A DNA stretch of 64,000 nt. It comes from Fimbriimonadaceae bacterium. Its GTDB lineage: Bacteria > Armatimonadota > Fimbriimonadia > Fimbriimonadales > Fimbriimonadaceae. The notes beneath the pieces were generated by a model that saw only the letters and a program-made list of their open reading frames with translations, ran no database searches and was not told the DNA's origin. The stretch's first letter is position 1, and each line of letters begins with the position of its first letter. The DNA is taken from NCBI GenBank assembly GCA_020847855.1, contig JADLBH010000037.1:248001-312000 (forward strand), read 5' to 3'. Positions 1 through 8,381 of this stretch are shown here, in pieces. Made by a program: the position numbers and the translations under genes.

Positions 1-2124
1 CTCTTCGCCTCGGGGCGAGCTTTGATCGAGCGGCTCCGAGTCAAGCCCAAACCGGGCCTCGGGCCTTCCTGGCACGAGGCGCTCTTTCGCGGCGTGACCG
101 TGTCCGGCGGACCTAATTTGACCTCGATCGCGGCCCCCGACCGGCTTGCCGAAGCGGAGTGGGCACTGCGCCTGTCGCTGGAGCGCGAGTTTGCCAGTCC
201 GGAGGAAACAACCCTTGTTGCGAGCGAGATCGGCACGTACGGGCCCTTGATCCAATCGGCTTCCAAGCGGTTGGCGGTTCCCGTCTCGGCCAGCCTGCCC
301 GCCCCACTCGCCTCTTCGGGCCTCGTCAAGTTCCTCACCGGGCTCCTCCAAGCCCTGGCAACCCGATCACCCTCCTTCCTCGGAAGGGTCGTTCTCGAGG
401 ACTACCTCGGGGGCGCGGCCAGCAACCCGCAGGACGATTCGCTCCCGTCCAAGTGGGAGGACGCGGTCGAGTGGTCGCTCCAGGGCAACGGCTCCGACTG
501 GCTCAGAGTCGCCTTCGGCTGGCTCGAAGCTGCACCCGCCCTCGCGACGCTCCGGGAATGGCACTCGCAGTTCCACCTTTTGGTGGGTGAACTGCTCTCG
601 TCCGCTGGCTCTGCCGATCCCGGCGTGGAGGGCGGCCGAGACCTTCGCTCGATGACCCTCGTCCAGCGCTCCATCGCCGAGTACGCCTTCGCCTATGACA
701 TCGCGGGCGAGGCGAACCTAGACCTCGTCGGGTTCTTGCGGCTCGCAGAAGACCTTTGGGCGGCCGAGACGGTCATGCTCCCCTCGCCACCGGGAGGGGT
801 GCCCGTCGTCTCCACGCCGTGGGCCGTGGGCGCAGTCGAGACCGTGGTCGCTCTCGGCTGTGTGGAAGGCTCCTTCCCCAAGGGCGCGAAACAAGACCCC
901 GTGCTTCTCGACCCCCACCGTGAGGAGCTGGCCAGGCTCGAAGGATGCTATCTGCTCACGAGCCAAGACGCTGCCCGCGCAGAGCGCGATGCCTTCGTCC
1001 GCCTCTGTGGGTCGGCAAGGTCAAAGCTCGTGCTCTCGCGCCCCAAGCGGGACGGCGAGCGAAACTTCGTGCCGTCGGTCTACGTGGTCGAAGCCATGAG
1101 GACCCTGAGCGGAACCGAGTGGGAGCCACCGGGCCTCGCAATCCCGGAAGAATCCGCCGTCCTCCAAGCCGACCTCAAGCTAGGAGAAGCCCTCGCAGGC
1201 CCAAGGACGGGCCCGGTCGAACCCAGACTCATGACCGACCAGGCGCACCAAGCCGTCGCGGTCGGCGAGAGCTCCGCGCTCGATGTTGACCAGATCGGCG
1301 ACTATGTCCGCTGCCCGCTCCGCGCCGCCTTCAGGCACCGACTCTCCGTCCGGCAGCGGGGCCGGCTAGGCTCTCACGTCCTGCTGGACATCCCGGTTCG
1401 AGCGGGGCTCGTCGCGATCCAGGACATGGAGGAGGCGCGAGAACGGCTCAAGGAGGCACTGGAGGCGCGAATCGGCGAGCTTGCGACTCGCGCCATGCCG
1501 CACGAGTCCGCCCTCTTGCGCGCGGTCGGCAGACGGTGGATCGAATCCTGGCTCGGGAACGAGGGCCGTACGCGCGGCGCATGGCCCAGAACGGGCGTCG
1601 AGGGGCGCGCGGAGTTCGGGACAGGGCGACTCAAAGGGACGATCCGCATCGCAGAGGACGTGTCCGTTCGGCTCCAAGGTGCGGTAGGCAGCATCGTGGA
1701 GGCGGACGGCACCATCCGTGTGGTCCTTTTCAAGTCGCGCGAGCTCGACACCCGTTCGAGCGACGCGGACAAGGATGCGGACGCCGCCCGACGGGCCGTG
1801 ATCGCCTTGGCTGCGTTCCGAAAGGGTGATGCGGCCGTTTTCGAGATGGACTATCTAGACAAGGGGCGGGTGATCGAGCCCTACGCCAAAGTGTCCTTGA
1901 CCTATCGAGGCGGCCCAGGCCAACGCGTACAAGGCGGGCCCGACCACGATCTGTATCGGTCGTTGCAGGCAGCCGCGGCCAACCTCCGAGGCGTGGTCGG
2001 CAACATGCGTGCAGGGGCGCTCCGTCCACAGCCGGGCGACCATTGCCGCACGTGCGGGATCACCGAGCTTTGCCGATGGTCGCAGGACGAACAGAACGAC
2101 CGGTTCGCGGGGGGGAACGGCTGA
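1..2124 (+). CDS. AddB/RecB-like PD-(D/E)XK nuclease-family protein (5' end outside window)
   Basis: The reading frame is open to the window edge, so the N-terminus is missing. The middle of the protein has the AddB/RexB pattern of an inactive UvrD-like fold (a GCVEGSFP segment, then ...DPHREELARLEG). The C-terminal third is a RecB-family nuclease domain. It keeps the iron-sulfur cysteines: one in the CPLRAAF segment and three in the terminal CRTCGITELC segment. The usual catalytic residues look lost. Where the family has GRIDRID and DYKTG, this protein reads QGAVGSIV and VVLFKSRE, keeping only the lysine. It would act with the helicase encoded just downstream in double-strand-break end processing. 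That partner is interrupted, so the pair may be decaying or may work as a non-nucleolytic complex. The family assignment is fairly sure; activity is doubtful. Confidence 0.75.
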   Translation, partial: LFASGRALIERLRVKPKPGLGPSWHEALFRGVTVSGGPNLTSIAAPDRLAEAEWALRLSLEREFASPEETTLVASEIGTYGPLIQSASKRLAVPVSASLPAPLASSGLVKFLTGLLQALATRSPSFLGRVVLEDYLGGAASNPQDDSLPSKWEDAVEWSLQGNGSDWLRVAFGWLEAAPALATLREWHSQFHLLVGELLSSAGSADPGVEGGRDLRSMTLVQRSIAEYAFAYDIAGEANLDLVGFLRLAEDLWAAETVMLPSPPGGVPVVSTPWAVGAVETVVALGCVEGSFPKGAKQDPVLLDPHREELARLEGCYLLTSQDAARAERDAFVRLCGSARSKLVLSRPKRDGERNFVPSVYVVEAMRTLSGTEWEPPGLAIPEESAVLQADLKLGEALAGPRTGPVEPRLMTDQAHQAVAVGESSALDVDQIGDYVRCPLRAAFRHRLSVRQRGRLGSHVLLDIPVRAGLVAIQDMEEARERLKEALEARIGELATRAMPHESALLRAVGRRWIESWLGNEGRTRGAWPRTGVEGRAEFGTGRLKGTIRIAEDVSVRLQGAVGSIVEADGTIRVVLFKSRELDTRSSDADKDADAARRAVIALAAFRKGDAAVFEMDYLDKGRVIEPYAKVSLTYRGGPGQRVQGGPDHDLYRSLQAAAANLRGVVGNMRAGALRPQPGDHCRTCGITELCRWSQDEQNDRFAGGNG

Positions 2125-3512
2125 ACCTCACCGCTGCGCAGCGCGAAGCGGTCGAACATCGCACAGGGAGGCTCGTCGTGGTCGCAGGGGCAGGGTCTGG
2201 GAAGACGAGCCTGCTCGTCGCCCGCTACCTAGCCCACGTTCTCGAAGACGGTATCGAGCCCTCGCGACTCCTCACCGTCACCTACACCCGCAAGGCGGTT
2301 GCAGAAATGCGGGAGAGGATCGTCCGCAGCCTGGATGCCAGTGGCCATGGCGAGTTCGCCCAGTCGGCCGAGACGGGCCCGATCCAAACCGTTCACGGAT
2401 TCTGTGAGCGCGTGCTTCGAGAGAACGCCTTCGACGCCGAGATTGACCCTCGCTTCACCATCCTGGAAGGCGCCCAGACCGACCTTCTAGTGGAGGGTGC
2501 TTTCCGTCGAGCCCTGGAAGCCCAGGCGGCGGCCCGGCCCGAGGTCGAGGAGCTTCTCGACCAGATGGCCGGGAAGCCGAGCTTCTTTGGCCCCAACTGG
2601 GTCGAGTCGAGCACCTTTCGGCTCGTGCGCGGCCTGGTCGAGAAGGTGAGAAGCTCCGGGACGACGCCCGAGGCGATGCTCGCGGCCCACGAGACCCCAG
2701 AGAGGACCCTGGCAACGTGGAGCGATGCAATCTGGACCTCCTACGGACAAGAAGGCGCAGCCCCCTTCGCACAGCCCCACCAAACGGTGGATGCCCTTGC
2801 GGAGCTTCACCTGAAGCTTGGGTTCAGCCGGATTCCAGGTCCTGAGGAGGACCTTCGCGCGGCACGAATGACCACCGGGCTCGCGGCACTCACCGTCGAA
2901 ACCTGGAAACAGCTCGATTCCGCGCTCTTTCAGGCCCGTGCCCTCGACTTCGCACTGCTGGAGTCCCACGTCCTGCGCGTCCTCGAGTCCCAACCCAGGG
3001 TCGTGCAACGGCTTCGAGAGCAATATCGCGCGCTCTTGGTGGACGAGGCCCAGGACATCAACCCGGTCCAGCATCGCATCCTTGCCGCTCTCGCCATCGA
3101 GCCCACCATGCTCGTGGGCGACGCCGCCCAGTGCATCTTCGGGTTCCGAGGCGCGGAACCGTCCCACTTCCTCGAACTCGAGGGAGTCCAGCGCTCGGCA
3201 CCGCTCGACGTGAATCACCGCACGACCCAGGTCGTCCTCAACGCCGTGGACCGGGTCTTCAGCCGACAGTGGAAGGAAGACTATGTCCCGATGACGGCCT
3301 CCAGGGAGCCGGAGGGCCCGACCGGGGTGGAGGTCTGGGAACTCCCAGCACGAAGCACCCAAGACATAGCCCGACGCATCCACGACCTCGTTCACGAAGG
3401 GACTCGCCCGGAGGACATCGCCGTACTTTGTCGTTCGAACCAGGCCGCGACCGACTATGCCGCGGCGCTCCGCGAGATGGGGGTGCCCTGCGAGGTGATC
3501 GGCGGGAGCTAG
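2076..3512 (+). CDS. UvrD/AddA-like superfamily 1 helicase, N-terminal part (ends at in-frame TAG)
   Basis: This is the first part of a UvrD/Rep-type 3'-5' DNA helicase. Visible motifs are the Q motif (LTAAQREAV), Walker A GAGSGKT (about residues 38-44), motif Ia (TYTRKAVAEM), Walker B/motif II VDEAQD (about 322-327), motif III around VGDAAQCIFGFRG and motif IV near VNHRT. The frame stops at TAG 3510-3512, directly after VIGGS. The same frame continues at once with KFYIRLEVRDL, the family's conserved segment (GGxxFYxRxEVKDL in PcrA/UvrD). The gene overlaps the nuclease-like gene by 49 bases if the ATG at 2076 is used. A CTG at 2121 (CTGA overlap, G-rich sequence before it, protein starting at NLTAAQ) would match family N-termini better. 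Real nonsense mutation, sequencing error and readthrough cannot be told apart here. Confidence 0.8.
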   Translation: MVAGRTERPVRGGERLNLTAAQREAVEHRTGRLVVVAGAGSGKTSLLVARYLAHVLEDGIEPSRLLTVTYTRKAVAEMRERIVRSLDASGHGEFAQSAETGPIQTVHGFCERVLRENAFDAEIDPRFTILEGAQTDLLVEGAFRRALEAQAAARPEVEELLDQMAGKPSFFGPNWVESSTFRLVRGLVEKVRSSGTTPEAMLAAHETPERTLATWSDAIWTSYGQEGAAPFAQPHQTVDALAELHLKLGFSRIPGPEEDLRAARMTTGLAALTVETWKQLDSALFQARALDFALLESHVLRVLESQPRVVQRLREQYRALLVDEAQDINPVQHRILAALAIEPTMLVGDAAQCIFGFRGAEPSHFLELEGVQRSAPLDVNHRTTQVVLNAVDRVFSRQWKEDYVPMTASREPEGPTGVEVWELPARSTQDIARRIHDLVHEGTRPEDIAVLCRSNQAATDYAAALREMGVPCEVIGGS

Positions 3513-3533
3513 AAGTTCTATATCCGCCTCGAG

Positions 3534-4376
3534 GTGCGCGACCTTGCTAACGCGCTGGAGGCGCTCGTCACCCCGCACTCCGACTACGCTCTTCTTGGCG
3601 TGCTCCGTAGCCCCATGGTCGGCCTCTCGTTGGATTCGGTCGTGGTCCTGGCCAAAGCGGGGAGGGTTTGGGAGCGGTTGGAGTCTTTCGAGCCGGAAGT
3701 GGAAGAGGACAAACCCAGGCTCGCCGAGTTCATGGAGTGGTTCGAACGGATCCGGAAGACGGTGCGACGAGGGCCGGCGTGGGAGGCGCTCTCCGCCATC
3801 CTCTCCGAGTCCCCTTATCTGGTGAGGCTTGCGGGCTCGACGCTTGCCGAGCAGCGGATCGCCACCGTCCGCAAGCGGGTTCGTATGGCCGCTTCGATGC
3901 CGGCGGTCGCGCCCCTTGAGTTCGCCGAGATCCTCCGTGGCGCCCAGGAGCTCGCGGCCGACGAGTTCGAGGCCGATCCGGAATACTCCGATCGGCCCGT
4001 CCAGCTTATGACCATGCACTCGGCGAAAGGGCTCGAGTTTGAAGTGGTCGTGCTGCCCGATGTGTTTGGCCGGATTGGAAGTCAACTTCATCCCGACGAC
4101 GCTTACTTTGACCGCGCCCACCGAACCGTGGTCTTTGACCCCTTCCAAAGCTCGCGGGGCGCTCGCGCCTGGGCGGGCTTCGCGCACGAGCAAGCGAGCA
4201 AGGAAGAGCGATGGCGGCTCTGGTACGTGGGGATGACTCGGGCCAAGCGCCTGCTCTGCCTCTGTGTCGCCGCCAAGGATTGGGGCAAACAATTGGCTGC
4301 GGCGATCGGGGTGGGCGAGGACCTGCCGATCGGCACGGAGATCGTGCTGCGGCCTCGGGTAAACCCGCAGGCGTGA
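3534..4376 (+). CDS. UvrD/AddA-like helicase, C-terminal part (same frame after the TAG)
   Basis: This is the in-frame continuation of the interrupted helicase. It carries motif V (LMTMHSAKGLEFEVVVLPD) and motif VI (WYVGMTRAKRLL), so it is the missing 2A/2B half and not a separate gene. The first coding triplets after the stop (3513-3533) already match the family, and the GTG at 3534 is merely the next possible start. Joined to the upstream part the helicase would be about 770 residues with no fused nuclease domain, consistent with the nuclease being a separate gene upstream. Without a start signal of its own this half would not be made unless the TAG is read through, recoded, or absent from the true sequence. 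Confidence 0.75.
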   Translation: MRDLANALEALVTPHSDYALLGVLRSPMVGLSLDSVVVLAKAGRVWERLESFEPEVEEDKPRLAEFMEWFERIRKTVRRGPAWEALSAILSESPYLVRLAGSTLAEQRIATVRKRVRMAASMPAVAPLEFAEILRGAQELAADEFEADPEYSDRPVQLMTMHSAKGLEFEVVVLPDVFGRIGSQLHPDDAYFDRAHRTVVFDPFQSSRGARAWAGFAHEQASKEERWRLWYVGMTRAKRLLCLCVAAKDWGKQLAAAIGVGEDLPIGTEIVLRPRVNPQA

Positions 4377-5248
4377 AATGGAGACTGGCCCTCGCGCAGA
4401 CGAGGCCCGCAAAGGCAGACCTCGAGTCGAACCTTGATGGGATCGCTGAGGCTGTGCGCCAAGCGGCGAGCGAGCAGGCAGAGCTCGTCGTCTTCCCAGA
4501 GAGCGCCGCGACCGGCTACTATCTCGAAGACGCAGTCGGGAGCCACGCGATCCGGGCCGGAGATCTGTTGCAAGGACTCGTGCAGCGGACCGCCGACCTC
4601 CCACGGCCCGTGGACGTGCTCGTCGGCTTCTACGAGGAGTCCGACGGGCAACCGTTCAACAGTGCCGCATACATGGAGCTTGGGCCCGAGCCGAAAACGG
4701 TCCACGTCTATCAAAAGTTCTTCCTCCCTACCTACGCAATGTTCGATGAGGAGCGGCACCATCGCGCAGGGACTAAGTTGGGGGTCTTCGAATCTCGGCT
4801 GGGCCGGATGGGAGTGCTGATCTGCGAGGACGTCTGGCACTCCACCTTGGGGGCGATGCTGGCGATGAGCGGTGCCGAGTTCGTCCTGGTCCCCACCGCA
4901 TCCCCGACCCGTAGCCTCGCGGACGAGCGGCCCGGCAACGTCCTCCGCTATGAGCGAATGCTGAGGGCCCTCTCCGAGGAGCACGGCGTCTATACCGCGG
5001 CCGCGATGCTCACAGGCTTCGAGGGAGGCAAGGGCCTCTCGGGCGGGAGCGTCTGCTTCGATCCGTTCGGCGAGAAGGTCGTCCAAGCCGATCTCTTCGA
5101 GCCGTCCCTCGTGCTCGCGGAGATGGATCCCGAGACGATCCTCGAGGCGAGAAGGGCAACCCCGCTCTTGGACGATCTGCGGACGAATTGGCCGAGGCTG
5201 ACCGCCGCGTTCGGCCACGGCCTGGGGTCCAACCCCGGCGCAGGGTAG
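4373..5248 (+). CDS. Nitrilase-superfamily carbon-nitrogen hydrolase
   Basis: A 291-residue stand-alone amidohydrolase with the Glu-Lys-Cys triad of the nitrilase fold: E43 in FPESAATGYY, K115 in VYQKFFLPTY and C151 in LICEDVWH. The segments around K115 (KFFLPTYAMFDE) and C151 (ICEDVW) most resemble the glutaminase domain of glutamine-dependent NAD synthetase, but no synthetase domain follows. It probably hydrolyses an amide in the cytoplasm; the substrate cannot be read from the sequence. The GTG start at 4373 overlaps the helicase stop as GTGA, implying translational coupling. The TAG stop at 5246-5248 is the first half of a TAGGAT that could serve as the -10 element for rplY. Confidence 0.85.
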   Translation: MKWRLALAQTRPAKADLESNLDGIAEAVRQAASEQAELVVFPESAATGYYLEDAVGSHAIRAGDLLQGLVQRTADLPRPVDVLVGFYEESDGQPFNSAAYMELGPEPKTVHVYQKFFLPTYAMFDEERHHRAGTKLGVFESRLGRMGVLICEDVWHSTLGAMLAMSGAEFVLVPTASPTRSLADERPGNVLRYERMLRALSEEHGVYTAAAMLTGFEGGKGLSGGSVCFDPFGEKVVQADLFEPSLVLAEMDPETILEARRATPLLDDLRTNWPRLTAAFGHGLGSNPGAG

Positions 5249-5284
5249 GATTTGGGCACGGTCGGGCTTCGTACTGCCCCCAGT

Positions 5285-5289
5285 AAGGA
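5285..5289 (+). promoter_or_regulatory. Shine-Dalgarno sequence of rplY
   Basis: AAGGA lies six bases before the ATG at 5296. It is one of the few clear ribosome-binding sites in the window; most operon-first genes here lack one. Confidence 0.7.
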
Positions 5290-5295
5290 ACTCTT

Positions 5296-5931
5296 ATGCA
5301 GATTCAGCTTCAACCCCGTGCGTCAGGACCGGGCAACAAGCCGCACCAGCTCCGGCGACAAGGCATCCTTCCGCTTGCCATCGTGAGCAAGGACGGGCAC
5401 ACCACCCTCGTGCAGACCGACATGGCCGAGTTCGTCTTCGCGCTCGCCAAGACGGACGGCCTCAGTCGCTTCGATGCGACGATGGAGGGCGAAAAGGGCA
5501 AGTTCAGCGTCCTCGTGAAACAGATCCATAAGGAGGCGGTCTCACGCCGCCCGATCCACGCCCTGCTCCAGGTGGTCACCGACTCGGACATCGTCAAGGC
5601 GGAAGTCTCGATCGCTGTCCACGGCGAGCCGGAAAGCGTCTCGCGGAACGAGGCGACCATGGCACAACTCCTCAACGTGCTCGAAGTCCGGGGCCGGTTG
5701 GACAGCATTCCCGGCACGATTGACGTGGACGCGAGCGGCCTGAGCGAGAGCGACAAGATCCTCGTCTCCGACCTGAAGCTCCCGGAAGGTGTCGAGGTTC
5801 TCAGCTCTCCCGACTCCGTGGTCGTGACCACGCAGATCGCACGCGCGTTCGTCGAGCCGACCCCCGAAGATGCCACCACCTCAGAGGTCGAGATCATCGG
5901 CGAGTCGCCCGCGTCTGGCGACTCCGAGTAG
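5296..5931 (+). CDS. rplY: 50S ribosomal protein L25/TL5/Ctc
   Basis: A 211-residue protein of the long L25 (TL5/CTC) type. The N-terminal 5S-rRNA-binding L25 domain is about residues 1-90 (GNKPHQLRRQGILPLAIV, later RRPIHALLQVV). The CTC beta domain follows, with the typical IPGTIDVDASGL segment near residues 137-148 and an acidic, low-complexity tail. It binds 5S rRNA in the large ribosomal subunit. The ATG is preceded by AAGGA at good spacing. lepA lies 121 bases downstream on the same strand, with an inverted repeat between them. Recognition is confident. Confidence 0.93.
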   Translation: MQIQLQPRASGPGNKPHQLRRQGILPLAIVSKDGHTTLVQTDMAEFVFALAKTDGLSRFDATMEGEKGKFSVLVKQIHKEAVSRRPIHALLQVVTDSDIVKAEVSIAVHGEPESVSRNEATMAQLLNVLEVRGRLDSIPGTIDVDASGLSESDKILVSDLKLPEGVEVLSSPDSVVVTTQIARAFVEPTPEDATTSEVEIIGESPASGDSE

Positions 5932-5964
5932 CCAACCTCAGCCCAAGCTCACGTCATGGATCGT

Positions 5965-5997
5965 GGAACCTCCGGCCTCAATTGGACAGGGGGTTCC
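5965..5997. other. Inverted repeat between rplY and lepA (possible hairpin)
   Basis: Two nine-base arms, GGAACCTCC at 5965-5973 and GGGGGTTCC at 5989-5997, can pair completely with one G-T wobble around a 15-base loop. No T-run follows on the plus strand, so it is not a canonical intrinsic terminator. It could attenuate rplY readthrough or protect an mRNA 3' end. Confidence 0.45.
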
Positions 5998-6033
5998 GCC
6001 ATGAGGTGTCCGGGTACGGTGACCCCCCGCCAG

Positions 6034-6039
6034 TAGACT
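6034..6039 (+). promoter_or_regulatory. Putative -10 of lepA (TAGACT)
   Basis: TAGACT ends 13 bases before the lepA ATG. There is no Shine-Dalgarno sequence and no evident -35, so the predicted 5' leader is only about six bases. Confidence 0.5.
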
Positions 6040-6052
6040 GGCCGGAGCCCGC

Positions 6053-7849
6053 ATGGATCAGTCCCGCATCCGGAACTTCTGCATCATCGCGCATATTGAC
6101 CATGGCAAGAGCACCCTGGCCGATCGCATCCTAGAGCGGACGGGCCTCGTGCGAGGCACGGCGCAGGAGCAGATGCTCGACACGATGGACCTCGAGCGCG
6201 AGCGCGGAATCACGATCAAGATGACTGCCGTGCGCCTCTCCTACACTGCGAAGAACGGCACCGAGTACGAGTTCAACCTCATTGACACCCCGGGTCACGT
6301 GGACTTCACCTATGAGGTGAGCCGGGCGCTCTACGCCTGTGAAGGCGCCCTCCTCTTGGTGGACGCCACGCAGGGTGTCGAGGCGCAGACGATCGCGAAC
6401 GCGAGCATGGCGATGAACCAGAACCTCGAGATCATCCCCGTGATCAACAAGGTGGACCTGCCCCATGCCGACATCGCCATGGCCAAGGAGGAGATCGAGA
6501 ACGCGCTCGCGATCGAGGCGGGCGATGCCATTCCCGCCAGCGCGAAGACCGGCGTGGGGATTGATGAGATCCTGGAAGCCATCGTGCATCGCATCCCCCC
6601 TCCGCAGGGCGACCCAACGGCCCCGCTGCGCGCCCTCATCTTCGACTCGCACTTCGACAACTACCAAGGCGCGGTCGCCTACGTTCGAGTCGTGGACGGC
6701 GAGGTTCGGCCCGGCGACCGAATCCGCATGATGAGCACCGGGAAGACCTTCGAGGTGGACGAGGTGGGCGTCTTCCGACCCAGGCTCGAGCGGTTCGATG
6801 TGCTCACCTCGGGCGAAGTGGGCTTCGTGACCGCCGCGATAAAGTCCATAGGCGATGCGAGCGTGGGAGACACCGTGACCTCCGCTGAGAGGCCCGCACA
6901 ACAACCCCTCCCCGGCTACCGCAAAGCCAACCCTATGGTGTATTGCGGGCTTTATCCCACCGATGCCGACCAGTATCAAGAGCTTCGCGAAGCGATCGAG
7001 AAGCTTCAGATGAACGATGCGAGCCTCGCTTTCCAGCCCGAAACCTCGGCCGCGCTCGGGTTCGGGTTCCGTTGCGGGTTCCTGGGCCTGCTACACATGG
7101 ACATCGCGCGGGAGCGGCTCGAGCGAGAGTTCGACCTCGACCTCATCCTCACCGCGCCCAGCGTGGACTATGTCGTCCACCTGACCGACGGCAAGATCCT
7201 CGATGTCACAAACCCGAGCGAGATGCCCGAGACGACCAAGATCGCCTCGATTGACGAACCCGTCGTACATGCGACCGTGCTCGTGCCGAACGAGTACGTC
7301 GGCACCGTGATGACCCTCTGCCAAGACCGGCGCGGCACATACCAGAGGACGGAGTACCCCTCGCCGAACCGCGCGATCCTCCACTATCAGCTCCCGCTTG
7401 CCGAGATCCTGCTGGACTTCTTCGACAAGCTCAAGTCGCAGACCAAGGGCTATGCCAGCTTCGACTATGAATTGGCAGGCAACGTTGCCGCCGACCTCGT
7501 GAAGGTGGACATCCTCCTCAATGGCGACCTCGTGGACGCGCTGAGCTTCATCGTGAACAAACAGTTTGCCTACTACCGCGGCAAGGCGATCGTCGAGCAG
7601 CTCCGCAAGGTCGTCCCCAGGCAACAGTTCGAGGTGCGGGTGCAGGCCGCCATCGGGGCCAAGGTCATTGCGGCCGACACGATCAAGCCATTCCGAAAGA
7701 ACGTGATCGCGAAGTGCTACGGCGGCGACGTGACCCGGAAGCGCAAACTGCTCGAAAAGCAAAAAGCGGGCAAAAAGCGGATGAAACAGATCGGCGCAGT
7801 CGAGGTGCCTCAAGAGGCGTTCTTGAGCGTGCTCAAGGTCGCCGAGTAG
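6053..7849 (+). CDS. lepA: Elongation factor 4 (LepA)
   Basis: A 598-residue translational GTPase, the normal LepA length. The G domain shows G1 AHIDHGKST (13-21), G3 DTPGH (78-82) and G4 NKVD (132-135). EF-G-like domains II, III and V follow. The LepA-specific C-terminal domain is recognisable in the basic [15 protein letters not shown] segment. The protein back-translocates or remodels stalled ribosomes. It appears monocistronic: its 3' end faces a minus-strand gene 27 bases away, the only convergent pair in the window that does not overlap. The ATG at 6053 is supported by the conserved [18 protein letters not shown] start. Confidence 0.97.
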   Translation: MDQSRIRNFCIIAHIDHGKSTLADRILERTGLVRGTAQEQMLDTMDLERERGITIKMTAVRLSYTAKNGTEYEFNLIDTPGHVDFTYEVSRALYACEGALLLVDATQGVEAQTIANASMAMNQNLEIIPVINKVDLPHADIAMAKEEIENALAIEAGDAIPASAKTGVGIDEILEAIVHRIPPPQGDPTAPLRALIFDSHFDNYQGAVAYVRVVDGEVRPGDRIRMMSTGKTFEVDEVGVFRPRLERFDVLTSGEVGFVTAAIKSIGDASVGDTVTSAERPAQQPLPGYRKANPMVYCGLYPTDADQYQELREAIEKLQMNDASLAFQPETSAALGFGFRCGFLGLLHMDIARERLEREFDLDLILTAPSVDYVVHLTDGKILDVTNPSEMPETTKIASIDEPVVHATVLVPNEYVGTVMTLCQDRRGTYQRTEYPSPNRAILHYQLPLAEILLDFFDKLKSQTKGYASFDYELAGNVAADLVKVDILLNGDLVDALSFIVNKQFAYYRGKAIVEQLRKVVPRQQFEVRVQAAIGAKVIAADTIKPFRKNVIAKCYGGDVTRKRKLLEKQKAGKKRMKQIGAVEVPQEAFLSVLKVAE

Positions 7850-7876
7850 GATCCCCGCTCGAATCGGCGAACGGTT

Positions 7877-8347
7877 CTACTCGGTTGCCCAAACGGTCTG
7901 CGTGTCGGTGAGTGCTTTCACGATCGCTTCAATCGCAGTCCGCATGCGCACGGCGTCCACCCCTCGGTTCTCCACCGGCATTGCGAGCTGTAACCGGTTC
8001 GAAGAAGTGATGTAGAACTGGCTCGGCTGAACCGTGCCGTTCGACTTCAAGAGCTCCTGGAACTTGGTCTTCTCGGTCACGTCGCCCAAGTTCACCAAGA
8101 GCCAAACATATCGTTTGCTCGTGCTGATCTGCCCGGAGAGGTAGATCTTCCAGTCCGTGCCGGTGACGAACTCGTACCCAGAGGTCTCGGAGTCTCCCAG
8201 AGACTTTGCCTCGTACCCCATGTTCTTGAGGAGCTCATTGAGAGAGGCCCGATCCAACTGGGCGTCCTGCCCCGTCGGCACCCCGCGAGCGGTCAGTGCT
8301 CCAAGAACTAGGAGCGAGAAAAGTGTTGCACCTCGGAAGCTCGACAT
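7877..8347 (-). CDS. Secreted protein of unknown function (YbjN/type III chaperone-like fold possible)
   Basis: A 156-residue protein with a hydrophobic signal-like N-terminus (SLLVLGALTARG) and a soluble domain of about 125 residues. The layout (one N-terminal helix, a strand-rich middle with YVWLLVNLGDV, and a closing helix in AIEAIVKAL) recalls YbjN/CesT-like folds. That is an impression, not a motif match. It is the last gene of a minus-strand run, 34 bases after a membrane-anchored protein, but has its own CATAAT hexamer eight bases before the ATG. A GTG directly upstream at 8350 is an alternative start. Confidence 0.6.
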   Translation of the reverse strand: MSSFRGATLFSLLVLGALTARGVPTGQDAQLDRASLNELLKNMGYEAKSLGDSETSGYEFVTGTDWKIYLSGQISTSKRYVWLLVNLGDVTEKTKFQELLKSNGTVQPSQFYITSSNRLQLAMPVENRGVDAVRMRTAIEAIVKALTDTQTVWATE

Positions 8348-8355
8348 CACTGGAG

Positions 8356-8361
8356 ATTATG
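8356..8361 (-). promoter_or_regulatory. Putative -10 (CATAAT) of the 8347 gene
   Basis: On the minus strand CATAAT ends eight bases before the ATG at 8347, or five before the GTG at 8350. No Shine-Dalgarno sequence is present, so a leaderless transcript is likely. Confidence 0.45.
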
Positions 8362-8381
8362 GGAGAAATGGGCTCGCTTCG

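Noticed and set aside
2487-4604. A 705-codon open frame on the minus strand opposite the helicase
   Set aside because: It covers conserved helicase and nitrilase motifs on the other strand, has no family motif and is arginine/histidine/proline-rich, as expected for antisense frames in GC-rich coding DNA.
5965-5997. Intrinsic terminator after rplY
   Set aside because: The hairpin is not followed by a T-run on the plus strand, so only an inverted repeat is reported.
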